Origin: Owenia fusiformis
Taxonomy: Eukaryota; Annelida; Polychaeta; Sabellida; Oweniidae
Assembly: GCA_903813345.2 (NCBI GenBank)
Contig: CAIIXF020000002.1
Span: 3,448,001-3,512,000 of the forward strand
DNA length: 64,000 bases
Direction of reading: 5' to 3'
Shown here: positions 12,393 through 22,813 of the stretch, piece by piece
How the letters are laid out: each line of letters starts with the position of its first letter
Position numbering within the stretch: position 1 is the stretch's first letter
The notes under the pieces: model-generated
Seen by the model: the letters and a program-made list of their open reading frames with translations, nothing else
Told to the model about the DNA's origin: nothing
The model's database searches: none
Position numbers and translations under genes: made by a program

Positions 12393-12560
12393 TGTCTCCA
12401 TATTATGTGTCATATATCATTTTAAAGCTCATTCAAAGTTACATTAATATGCCAAGTATCATGATTCAACTCACAAATGGGAAAAAGTTACAGGTATTTC
12501 AAAATTTGATATTCAAATACAGCATTCAGTTTGGCAAAAAGTTAATAAATATGTTTGATT
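12343..12560. mobile_element. Mariner-type MITE remnant
   Basis: Begins CAGGGTGTCCCAAAAGTATG, a typical mariner-like end, followed by CATTTTAAAGCTCAT(T/C)CAAAGTTAC, which resembles the interior of the MITE at 14,515. The right end is not recognised. The D2 equivalent is split: its left part lies at 29,452-29,499 and the rest resumes at 38,142. Confidence 0.55.
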
Positions 12561-13158
12561 AAATGTTGATTGTGAAAAAAGTATGGATTAAACGTTATTA
12601 ACCCCCACTTAGGTAGCAACCCAATAGAATGAACAGTATTCGTCTTTGTGAAACAATTTATTGTTTTGTGGACTATTTACCTTTCACAAGAGTCATTGTG
12701 AAGTTTAAGTAAGATAAACCATTCGTACTTGCTCTTATGAGAAATAACCAAATTGCTAGTACTCATAGTTTATCCATTACTAAAGCTTTGTGAAATAAGT
12801 AAGAAATGAACTGATATTTTCTTTTATTGACATTTTGTATCAAAACATGACACATTAGTCTATGTACAAACTAGGCTGTCTTGACACAAGACAATACTAC
12901 ACTATTAACTAAATGCTAGACTACATTTATAACTAAACTTTATACATGTAACACATAATCATTAGTATGAGGCTACAGGCTTTCTATATTAAACTTGATG
13001 CATAAAAGATAAAAAGAAGATATTAGCAGTGTAGCACAGTAATTGTAGTCTACTCTAAATTTTGGAAAGAATGGTAAACATATTTGCCAATATGCCTTTG
13101 AACAGTAATATTTTACGAAGACAATAGCATTTTAAAATTTGTTTCATTGATTAGAAAA

Positions 13159-15305
13159 TCAGGTCCAAATATTTTCATTCATTTTTTCTAGAAGGACACT
13201 CCTTTGTGCATCATGTTTTTTACAATTAATAAAAAAATGTTTTTCATCTTCTACAGATTTACAAGTTAGGCAAAGTCTATCATTTATTGGAATAGGTTTA
13301 GGTTTAGAATAGCGGCCTGTTTCAATTCGAAGTTTGTGTGAGCTTAGTCTAAACCTGGCTATTGATTGTCTATATTTTCTATTATCAAGTTTTGTATAAG
13401 TATCCAAGGAAAAGTCATTCTTAAAGGTGTAATATGTGCGAAGTATAGGGAAGTTGTGATTAATATCAGTTTTCCATTTATCAACAAAGTTACTCCTCAA
13501 GGTTTTTTCAACATTGAATGGTACCATTTCTTTATTTTCTAAATTATCTTGATCCTCCCAGTGTTTCGTCATATTAGTTTTACATAAAATATCATAAACT
13601 TTTGTAGCCCAAGTTTGAAAACCGTATTCGTGCATTTCCTTTTCATAGGAATATGCTTTATGGAGTATATTTGTTGGGGGGAGTTGGAGGATTCTTATCC
13701 AGTATTTTATTAATGCAGTCTCAAATTTTACAGAAATTGGAAAACGGCCTAAGTCTCCATAAATTGCTGGACTGGCAGTTTGTCTTTTTACTCCGAGAAT
13801 TGATTTAATAAATCTCAAGTGCACCATTTCAAGATCATTTATATGTTTTTCTGTTTGCCATATCTCACACCCATATGTAAGAATGGGTGTTACTAGGGTG
13901 TCAAAAAGATGTAAAGCTACATTGACTGGTACATCACCAAATTTCTTATATTGGCTTTTTATTTTAAAAATTGCCTTTCTTGATTTACCAATTAGATGTT
14001 TAAAATTTTTGTCAGATTTATTATCGGTAGTTTGGATACACCCAAGATATTTATATTCAGAAACACATTCTATTTTTGGCCATTGAAGTGAAAGAAAGTA
14101 TCTATTTTCTTTGTATTATACAAGAGAACTTTTGTTTTTATTGTATTAACTATCATTCTATAACTTTTGCAGAAATTAAATAAAGCATCAAGTTGTCGAC
14201 CCTCGGCAGTGGTTGAGATTAGTTTCAAATCGTCTGCCCACAAAAAGTGATTGATCATCTCATCCTGAATCTGTACACCACGGTCATTTGGTAGAAATTC
14301 AGTCAGATCATCTAAGAAGTGATTAAATAAATAAGTACTGAGCACACTACCTTGCATAATTCCTACCACAGTATTAAATGTTGATGTTATACCAGCTCTA
14401 AATTTCAGACAAGCTTTTGATTTTGAATACATGCTTTTTATTATAGTAAATATTTTACTCGAGGGACGTATTCCTGATTTGCATAATTTAAAAAGTAAAA
14501 CATCACGATCAATACAGGGTGTCAAATAAGTCCCGTCCCCCCTGCTACAGCTAAAGCCTTAACAGACGGTACCTAGTGTAATATACCATTGGAAAGATCA
14601 TCCAAAGTTATGTTAACTCATCAACTCTCAAGTATTTTGGATGAAATTTACCTATATTTTTATGATGTCTTTTATAGTTTACGTGCCCTCCTTTAAGTAG
14701 CTTTTTTTGCGTCAAAATGACAAGGATATGACCTCAGAAATACGTCAAAAAGTTGATTTTTTTCGCATTCCACTTGTTACAAAATGGTTTTCAGCACTTT
14801 CCTTGCCCCTCTATTTTCTACAAATCTAACCCTATCCAGAAATTGGTTAAATTCATTGCCATAAACATATTTAGTCATCTTTTGGTCCCTTGACCTTTCT
14901 TATACCCGATTCTTAAAATCCTGCCAAATATGCCAAATTGCCATGTTTCTAGGCATATGGTCACCTCAATTGATACAATGTAAAAATTTGTGAGATTGAT
15001 TGACATGTGTCAGATATATGCCAATCAACGTAACTTTGGAAGACCTTTCCAATGATATATCACACTTGGTACCAAATATCTTGGTTTTGGCTGTAGAGGG
15101 GGGGACGGGACTTATTTGACACCCTGTATAGTCAAACGCTTTCTTGAAGTCAATTACACATGTATAAAGGATTTTCTTATGTCTTTTAAATTTGTTTTTT
15201 ATTGTTTGAAAAATAAAAAGATTGTCTGTGGTCCTGCTATTTTTCTTATAGGCACCTTGAAATGGATCTTGTAAGTTAATTGTTTCAGCATTAAAGACTA
15301 ATCTA
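13159..15305 (-). pseudogene. Non-LTR reverse transcriptase, broken
   Basis: Minus-strand reverse transcriptase with the usual motif order. The N-terminal part (15,305-15,127) has QGAYKKNSRTTDNL and motif A (VIDFKKAFDY). The next part (14,514-14,080) has GIMQGSVLSTYLF and a catalytic motif read as FLWADD. The thumb and C-terminal part (14,070-13,159) has TYGCEIWQ and a zinc-knuckle-like C-x2-C...H...C near the end. Three lesions are visible: 5' truncation, a MITE at 14,515-15,126 interrupting motif A, and a 1-nt loss in an A-run (plus-strand T-run 14,073-14,077) that ends the middle frame. Otherwise the frames are open, so the copy is fairly young. The LINE clade is not assigned. Confidence 0.88.
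14515..15126. mobile_element. 612-bp MITE nested in the LINE
   Basis: Ends CAGGGTGTCAAATAAGTCCC and its complement, with a GGGGGACGGGACTTATTTGA right end. TA flanks at 14,513-14,514 and 15,127-15,128. Removing the element with one TA joins the interrupted reverse-transcriptase codons in frame, which independently confirms insertion and target duplication. No transposase is encoded. Confidence 0.93.
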
Positions 15306-15474
15306 TGATGAAGGCACACCATTAAACACACAGGAGGAAATTATATATAATCCAAAACCAAGAATTCATTGTCTTTATGAAGCCTCGTAAAAGACTTCGT
15401 AAGATTGGCCTAGTTGGACAACCTAAAGTTGATTCTGATTTACAATTATATTATTTCAGAGTGTGTTGTTGAAA

Positions 15475-16677
15475 ATGTTGATGGTGTGTGCTCTACTAAA
15501 AGCTGTCTTCCCCTGGCAAAACAGCAACGTTGTGGACATGAGCAAGAACAACATCACTATAGTAAGAGATGGCGTGTTCATTAACCACACACATTTGGAA
15601 TATTTGGATCTGAGCTACAACAAAATATCTGAGATCTCATCCGAGGCATTTTCAGGTCTGAAATCATTAAATATACTCAACTTGGAAGAAAACAATCTTA
15701 AAATCTTAAAAACAGGAATTTTCAGTGACCTGATATCCCTTTGGGTCATTCATCTGCAGGGAAACGAAATATCAGAGATAGAAACTGGCGCATTTACAGG
15801 TTTGCTATCATTGCATACCCTTTCCCTTCAAAGAAACAAACTTTCAGTATTGAAAAATGGAATATTCAAGAACCTTGCATTCTTAAAAATTCTCAACCTT
15901 TACGACAATGGCATTTTAGAGATTGAACCTGAGGCTCTATTTGGTTTGCAGGCATTAGAAATACTTCAACTGCAAAAAAACAAACTCAAAATGTTGACAC
16001 ATATGATATTCAGTAACCTCAGATCCTTGAAAGAACTTATACTTGATAATAATGAAATTTCAGTTATAGAATCAGATGCATTTTCCGACTTGCAATCATT
16101 AAATATAATATTGTTATTTTCAAATAACCTCACAAAGGTGTCAGATGGCATATTCAGTAATTCATCCTCCCTCAAGAGGATCGATCTCACAGATAATAAC
16201 ATATTCATGATAGAACCAGGGTCATTTTCTAATTTGAAACAGTGTGATTTCCTAGATTTATTCCACAATAAACTCACAAAACTTTATGCTGCTATGTTCA
16301 ATGGCATGTCCTCGCTACAGGAGTTATCTTTAACTGTTAATGAGATAACAGATGTTGAATCTGGCGCATTTATGGGACTTGAAAATCTTGAATACCTCTT
16401 CCTAGATAAAAATAACTTGAGTAAAATACCAACTGATGTTTGCGAACATTTACCAAAATTAAATTATTTAACAATTAGAAGTAACATCATGATGGATGGC
16501 CCTTCTGAATACGAAAGTAGTAATGAAATTAGGGAACTATGTTTAACCATGGAACCTTCACATGTCGAAACTGGAACGTCATTTGACAACGCAACAGTTT
16601 CATCATCTCAAACGGTACAACCATTGATTTGTATATTATGTGGATATTCAGTTTTTATACTGTTAACTATTACTTGA
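15475..16677 (+). CDS. LRR1 (D1): extracellular leucine-rich-repeat protein, GPI-type tail
   Basis: A single exon encodes about 400 residues, almost all consecutive 24-residue leucine-rich repeats (LxxLxLxxNxIxxIxxxAFxxL); I count about 12. Several N-glycosylation sequons (NHT, NNLT, NSSS, NNLS, DNAT) suggest secretion. The C-terminus is Ser/Thr-rich followed by 18 hydrophobic residues (PLICILCGYSVFILLTIT) with nothing after, as in GPI-anchor signals or a tail-anchored end. I chose the first ATG at 15,475, but a TTTCAG acceptor at 15,454-15,459 lies in frame just upstream, so a 5' exon may supply a better signal peptide. No classic cysteine-rich LRRNT is seen; two cysteines near residues 340-370 could be a minimal C-cap. 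The D2 paralogue is at 38,913. The ligand is unknown. Confidence 0.85.
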   Translation: MLMVCALLKAVFPWQNSNVVDMSKNNITIVRDGVFINHTHLEYLDLSYNKISEISSEAFSGLKSLNILNLEENNLKILKTGIFSDLISLWVIHLQGNEISEIETGAFTGLLSLHTLSLQRNKLSVLKNGIFKNLAFLKILNLYDNGILEIEPEALFGLQALEILQLQKNKLKMLTHMIFSNLRSLKELILDNNEISVIESDAFSDLQSLNIILLFSNNLTKVSDGIFSNSSSLKRIDLTDNNIFMIEPGSFSNLKQCDFLDLFHNKLTKLYAAMFNGMSSLQELSLTVNEITDVESGAFMGLENLEYLFLDKNNLSKIPTDVCEHLPKLNYLTIRSNIMMDGPSEYESSNEIRELCLTMEPSHVETGTSFDNATVSSSQTVQPLICILCGYSVFILLTIT

Positions 16678-16769
16678 GTGTCTCTGGCATAGGTTTTGGG
16701 CCGATATAAGATGGCAGTGTTATAGAATTATTTTAATTTCTCTTTAAAGAGATGTATAAATAGACATGG

Positions 16770-18283
16770 GTTGATAGACTCGTACCCCGATATCCATGGG
16801 ACATTCGCGTAGCAAAATAATACCCATAATACCATGAATAAATGATAATAGACGCAACACCGATACACATGAGATATTCGCGTAGCAAAATATTACACAT
16901 GATACCATGAAGGAATGACTGAAATAATAAGAGACTCAACCCCAATACCCATGGGACATTCAAGTAACAAAATAATACACATACCATGAAGGAATGACTG
17001 AAATGATAAGAGACTCAACCCTAATACCCATTGGACATTCGTGTAACAAAATAATACACATGATACCATGAAGGATTGACTGAAATGATAAGAGACTCAA
17101 CCCCAATACCCATGGGACATTCAAGTAACAAAATAATACACATACCATGAAGGAATGACTGAAATGATAAGAGACTCAACCCTAATACCCATTGGACATT
17201 CAAGTAACAAAATAATACACATACCATGAAGGAATGACTGAAATGATAAGAGACTCAACCCAAATACCCATTGGACATTCAAGTAACAAAATAATACACA
17301 TACCATGAAGGAATGACTGAAATGATAAGAGACTCAACCCAAATACCCATGGGACATTCACGTAGCAAAATAATACACATGATACCATGAAGGAATGATT
17401 GGAATGATAAGAGACTCAACCCAAATTCCCATTGGACATTCAAGTAACAAAAACAATACACATGATACCATGAAAGAATGACTGAAATGATAAGAGACTC
17501 AACCCCAATACCCATTGGACATTCAAGTAACAAAATAATACACATGATACCATGAAGGAATGGCTGAAATGATAAGAGACTCAACCCGAATACCCACTGG
17601 ACATTCACGTAGCAAGATAATACACATGATACCATGAAGGAATAACTGAAATGATAAGAGACTCAACCCGAATACCCATTGGACATTCACGTAGCAAGAT
17701 AATACACATGATACCATGAAGGAATAACTGAAATGATAAGAGACTCAACCCGAATACCCATTGGACATTCAAGTAACAAAATAATACACATGATACCATG
17801 AAGGAATGACTAAAATGATAAGAGACTCAACCCAAATACCCATAGGACATTCAAGTAACAAAATAATACACATGATACCATGAAGGAATGACTGAAATGA
17901 TAAGAGACTCAACCCAAATACCCATAGGACATTCAAGTAACAAAATAATACACATGATACCATGAAGGAATGACTGAAATGATAAGAGACTCAACCCAAA
18001 TACCCATTGGACATTCACGTAGCAAAACAATACACATGATACCACGAAGGAATGATTGAAATGATAAGAGACTCCACCCAAATACCCATGGGACATTCAC
18101 GTAGCAAAATAATACACATGATACCATGACGGAAGAGAGACTCAACCCCAATACCCATTGGACATTCACGTAGCAAAACAATACACATGATACCATGAAG
18201 GAATGACTGAAATGATAAGAGACTCAACCCAAATACCCATGGGACATTCAAGTAACAAAATATAACACATGATACCATGAAAG
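16770..18283. repeat. 79/82-bp minisatellite, about 19 units
   Basis: Unit contains GAGACTCAACCC, ATACCCAT(G/T)GGACATTC, AAAATAATACACA and ACCATGAAGGAATGACTG. Left-side units are mostly 79 bp and right-side units mostly 82 bp, differing by a 3-bp gain in ACACATGATACC against ACACATACC. All the minus-strand frames here are phase products of the period. D2 has little more than one unit (40,205-40,318). The array starts about 90 bp after the LRR1 stop. Confidence 0.95.
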
Positions 18284-18344
18284 GACATTTGCACGATCGT
18301 TTGATTCATGTTGAGCAAGAAAGATATGCCACTTGCAGATATAT

Positions 18345-18350
18345 TAAATA
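18345..18350 (+). promoter_or_regulatory. Candidate poly-A signal shared by LRR1 copies
   Basis: AATAAA in TTAAATAAACTAATTAG, conserved in D2 near 40,380. If used, the D1 transcript would carry the whole minisatellite in its 3' UTR. An earlier AATAAA occurs near 16,838 in D1 only. Confidence 0.35.
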
Positions 18351-18486
18351 AACTAATTAGTATTTATAGAAGACATGTCTTTTACTTTTAAATTTTATCT
18401 GAGAAATCAAAATAAATAAAATAGTGTGAAAATGGGAACATGATGTGTGTAGTATTAAGGAAAAAATGATCTGTCTTTGTTATTTG

Positions 18487-19450
18487 TTACGTCTTTATAA
18501 CAAAATGGATAAACTACAGTCAGAGGAAATTTCCTATTTTCATCATTTTCACCAAGATGTCGATTTGTATCCAAATGTTTTATCCATATGTTCATTCATA
18601 GTAATATCCGGTATCTGAAAATCTAGTCAGTCACGGGCAAATATATCTAGCAGCTTCAATAATCGAGTGAGAATTCCTCACTTCTAGTGAATTTCATGGC
18701 TTTGTATAAAAAACCTCCTACCTCATATCCACCTACCCACGTACGTGGGACATGATACAGTCTTTGAAGGGTTCAATTTTAAAGATCTTGGGCTATTAAA
18801 TCTTAGTTTATGATGAATTATAGATGCATTTGTAAGAACCCTTGATAGCAAGTTGCTACTACATCCTAGCTGGGTTTGATTCCCACTCGGGGCATCGAAT
18901 TTAGCACACTTTCTTTCAATTTCTTAATCTGACTTGTTAGACCTATGCTCGCGGTCGTTAGTTACTTATTCCCCTGGGGCGCCCTCGGCACATTAAAATG
19001 CATCCATATGCTTTATTTATGGATCTGTCATCTGTCTAGTCATAAAATAAAGCCGGAATTGTAGAAATGTTAATAATTTGAGCTATTTTGAGATTTAATA
19101 ATCTAATTAAACCCTTCAATGACTGTATCATGTTCCACGCAGGTGGGTAGGTGGGTATGAGGTAGGAGGTTTATTATACAAAGCCGAATTTCATAACGTC
19201 TTAGTTGCTTTTTGTTATGGCCTATTAACGTCCTGGTTGCTGAAGTGAGGAACTCTCACTCGATTATGAGAGCCCTTGGATGGATATACTCCTGACTGAT
19301 TCGCTATTCAGTGACCGAATGCTTCTATTAACGTAAGGGTAAAATATTTGGATACAAATCGACCCCCCTCTAGGTGAAAATGATGAAAATACTTTCGTCC
19401 GACGGAAGTTCATCCATTTTGTTATAAAGACGTCATGTTACGTCTTTATG
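18487..19450. mobile_element. Foldback element of about 0.96 kb
   Basis: Inverted arms of about 300 bp: 18,487-18,790 (TTACGTCTTTATAACAAAATGG, GGATACAAAT complement, CCTCCTACCTCATA, CCACCTACCCAC) pair with 19,105-19,450 (GTGGGTAGGTGGG, TATGAGGTAGGAGG, CCATTTTGTTATAAAGACGT). No coding sequence. Only the outermost left end is kept in D2, where other repeats follow. Confidence 0.8.
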
Positions 19451-20108
19451 GGGACCAGTGACCGTAAAAAGCTTTTCAACATGATATTATATTCATATCA
19501 TATGGTGTATCCAGGGGGTCGTTTCCAGCTTATGGTGATTTTTATTATACTATATGTTATTGGGACTAAGTGAGGATTGGGTGTTTAAGGTTTCACAATT
19601 AAAAACCACTTTCGATCACAGCTTATTTCACACTCGAAAATAGCACAAAATAAATGACGTGGGGGAATAGGCGATTTCTGTAGCTTTGTTTCAAGACTAT
19701 GGACCTCATCGCCCCAATGAACAATTTGCTTGACTCAACAAACACAACACAAACAGTAGATCAGTGGGGAGGTGTCCATCGTCTTAAACAAGACAACGAT
19801 TTCTGCTAGAAAATTCAATAAATCTGTTTTATTTTTTATGAAAAAGTTTGCAAATAATTTGCAAAATGATTGTAGTATTTACGACAAGTTGTATACTATT
19901 TTCCTTCATCGAATTTTTTTCTAATTTCGATTGTAGCATTTAATTGGTTCCTATCCCGATTCCTGAATGCTGGGGGAGCGGTTGTTTGACACTGTTTCTT
20001 TGTGTTTTCGATCATAACTTTGTTTTTTTCTTTACAAAATCCGAATAGATCATTATCTTGCTTTGTTGTTTAATAGTCGGTTCTCTTCCCTATCAGCATA
20101 TTAAGGTA
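19451..20108. other. No gene recognised
   Basis: Non-coding DNA. The part from about 19,735 matches D2 from about 41,955 with indels. No exon or repeat end is identified. Confidence 0.4.
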
Positions 20109-20316
20109 CACTCCCTTCCGTAAGTTTGTCAAACGAACGTTTTTTTCATTTGATAGCATATCAAAGCCTTGCAATGTTTGAACCTTGACTTTGTTCCTTA
20201 TAACGAGAATTGTTGAATATATGACAAATTTGATAAATCCTTTAAAATTGTCACATATAAACAGCCGTTGATAAGTGATCCGAAATTTCCGTTTGCGAAA
20301 CTTATTCAGGAGAGTG
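20109..20316. mobile_element. 208-bp MITE shared by D1 and D2
   Basis: Ends CACTCCCTTCCGTAAGTTTG and the complementary CAAA/CTTATTCAGGAGAGTG, flanked by TA at 20,107-20,108 and 20,317-20,318. The D2 copy is at 42,185-42,383, so it predates the tandem duplication. Its ends resemble the 874-bp element at 7,724. Confidence 0.8.
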
Positions 20317-20464
20317 TATGAGCTTCATACCTTGGAATTCCAAAATAATTTGTTCATTCGCTTTTAACAATATGCAATTATTATCGGTATCATAATGTCA
20401 AAAGTTAAAACAATAGGGTCATATTTTAATAAAAGTTTTCTTTAAATAATCTAAATTGTACTTT

Positions 20465-21793
20465 GATACGACGTCAGATACTGTACATCACGGCGTAACA
20501 GTGTAATTGTTCATTTTACCGACAAAATGCAAAGATTTACGCGATAAATATGCGCATTGCTCCTCCAAGTAATTGCAAACGTTTTAATATTCGTGGAATC
20601 TTCTTAAAAACTTCAAGTTTTGTTCAGATTAATGTGCGCTTCAATACAATTCTATATTCAAAAAGGTTGTGTCACGATATACAGAATTAGAATCACCAGA
20701 AAGTAGACATTTCAAACCCTACCCGTTTTCTTTTTTGTCGCGCTTTTCGGCCCTGCGCTCTCGTTGTCGCACCGTCTTTCTAGACTCTTTCACAATACCC
20801 CTTGTCATATTCAACTGATAAACACAGACGGGAAGATATTAAGGATTGTTAAATGCATTATTTGTAATTTATTTTAACTCGAATATTTAGTTTTATTTAT
20901 TTAAAGCAATGAATAATAAAGGAGAACATATAATAAGCTAACGGCGTAACGTCTTATTTTGTAAAGGCTTCACTTGGGTTTGCGGTGATAAAACGATGTC
21001 TATCTCAATATATACTGGTTTAAATTTAATGAAATTAATTATATGTAGTAAGGGGTATATTTAAAAGAACATGCTGAAACATTGGAAAGTTTTGAATGTT
21101 TATCCCTTAATTAGAAATACTTGAACTCAAAAAATGAAACGTAATTTTGTGAATTTTTCACATGGCTTCACTTCATATTTCTTTCAATTTATACTTCTTA
21201 CAGACTGAATTTTAATCGAAATGATATAGTTTTTTGATAAAAATATAGAATATGGTATGCCTTTCGGGAATCAAAAAAGAATATTTCACCTTTCAAGCGA
21301 TTTAATGTTTAATTGATCAAAATATATATCTTGTTGGTACGAAATTCTGCCTGTCGACACTTTTTTTGCATAAATATAAGCGTTAAGTTAGCATTGTTAT
21401 ATTATGACGTCATCACACAGAATCTGTTTGTCTTTTCCAAAATGGTGAATTTAAATATTGTGAAAATTTGAGAAAGATCCGTTGGGAAATGAAAAAGTTA
21501 TCTTCATTTTTCGTTTAAAATTAATATCACTTTTCTTCAAAATGTTACAGTCGACACCCGGTTTTAGCATAGAAAGTCGCATAGTACGGCTTGCGTGATT
21601 CTCATTTAATAAGTCCCAAATCAGTTATTTGGCATTCTGATAGGCAAAATATTTCATGGACATACGTGTCCAACTGATGACGAAAAATTGTAGAAAAATA
21701 TGATTTTGCTGTCGAGATATTGCGGTTTTAAAAGTAAGTACGCATGTAAAAATGCAGTAAAATGCCGCGATGTACAGTATCTGACGTCGTATC
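20465..21793. mobile_element. 1,329-bp TIR element, D1 only
   Basis: Ends GATACGACGTCAGATACTGT and its complement (about 28 bp). D2 reads TGTACTTTATAG near 42,525-42,537 without it, giving a TTT duplication at 20,462-20,464 and 21,794-21,796. The interior is AT-rich with only short frames and no recognisable transposase. Confidence 0.85.
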
Positions 21794-22760
21794 TTTATAG
21801 TTAGTATAATGTTTATAAACAATAGTTCGATGGCACTTACGAAGCAATATAACTTTAGGTTCGCCTGTTTCAAGTGTCATCTTTACCCTTATGCTCGAGT
21901 ATATACTTTTAAAATTGAACACGTAGAAATATTTGAGTTTCTTAAAGGTTCTGTGTAATGTTTGACTACATATTTGTTCACGGAACCAGGTGTGTGGAGA
22001 ATAATAGTTACCATGGTCATGACTTTGATGAGATGATGGGAAGCAGGGCCGTAACAAATTACGAACCTAAAGTTATATTGCTTCGTAAGTACCATCGAGC
22101 TATTTATATAAACATTAACAAACTATAGCCTAAAGTACAATTTAGATTATTTAAAGAAAAGCATTTTATCAAAATATGTACAAACACTACTAACTTAAAT
22201 ATCTAGAATTCAATAACCTTGGTGAAAAAATCTCATCACAGTTTACTGATATTAAATGTCAAACTTTAAAGTAAAAGGTTGTATGTATGACTCGATGTAC
22301 TATAATTTCACAATATAGAATAAAAAAAGCACCTAGGTATGTGGCATTTTCCCCATGATCCAATATGCCACAAATGGCGCCTGAGGCATTCAACTTTTAC
22401 AAAAGAGAAATATAATTACAGCGTCAGTTTAGCATAAAACCATTTACAATATAATGTGATAAAAAATATATTATTATCCAATAATGATTTAAATTCGGCA
22501 ACTTATCTTGTTTGCGCACGACCTTTTCTGAAAATAAGACAAGCGGGTGCAATACTGTAATTTAATATTATTACACGGCATCTTTAACAAGAAAGGCTTG
22601 ACCAGAACAGTGAACAAAACCCAGTCAGTGTCAATTTAGTTGCGTATTGTTACAAGTGGTTGTAGCGTTGTAATACTAATAACTGATAAAAATCAGACTT
22701 TAGTGGAGTTCCGTTTTGGCACAATTTTTGAAATAGATTAGTTTTTGGAAGACATGGGAA
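21794..22760. other. LRR2 upstream region with a partial inverted repeat
   Basis: Sequence around 21,800-21,870 (TAATGTTTATAAACAATAG, ACGAAGCAATATAACTTTAGG) returns inverted at 22,060-22,170, a palindrome not conserved as such in D2. From about 22,440 to the LRR2 start D1 and D2 align well (TTGTTTGCGCACGACC, AAGACAAGCGGGTGCAATAC), so promoter elements may lie here. Confidence 0.5.
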
Positions 22761-22765
22761 ATACG

Positions 22766-22773
22766 TATAAATA
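22766..22773 (+). promoter_or_regulatory. Candidate TATA box of LRR2 (D1)
   Basis: TATAAATA 41 bp before the ATG, in a context (ATACGTATAAATAAGACGTT) identical in D2 at 43,322-43,329. It implies a very short 5' UTR and no upstream intron. Confidence 0.5.
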
Positions 22774-22813
22774 AGACGTTCGACATTGTCAACAGAATTA
22801 GTAAACTTCAAAT

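Larger units (their letters stand above)
12816..15305 (-). mobile_element. 5'-truncated LINE inserted in D1 only
   Basis: D2 reads straight through this site (GAACTGATGAAGGC near 38,741-38,754), while D1 is interrupted by about 2.49 kb, of which 612 bp is a nested MITE. TGAT at 12,812-12,815 and 15,306-15,309 looks like a short target-site duplication. The element lies on the minus strand. It has a 3' untranslated part at 12,816-13,158 with an AT-rich end but no long poly-A. The 5' end, including any endonuclease, is absent. It sits about 150 bp upstream of the D1 LRR1 coding exon. Confidence 0.85.

Noticed and set aside
16733-18278. Many overlapping minus-strand frames with a repeated hydrophobic peptide
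   Set aside because: They arise from the 79/82-bp array. The period is not a multiple of three, so the frame changes each unit and no stable protein repeat is possible.
16770-18283. CRISPR-like array
   Set aside because: Units are nearly identical along their whole length with no variable spacers, and the genome is eukaryotic.
18835-18905. tRNA or SINE head (GGGTTTGATTCCC)
   Set aside because: Only a B-box-like motif is present; no A box or cloverleaf can be drawn with confidence.
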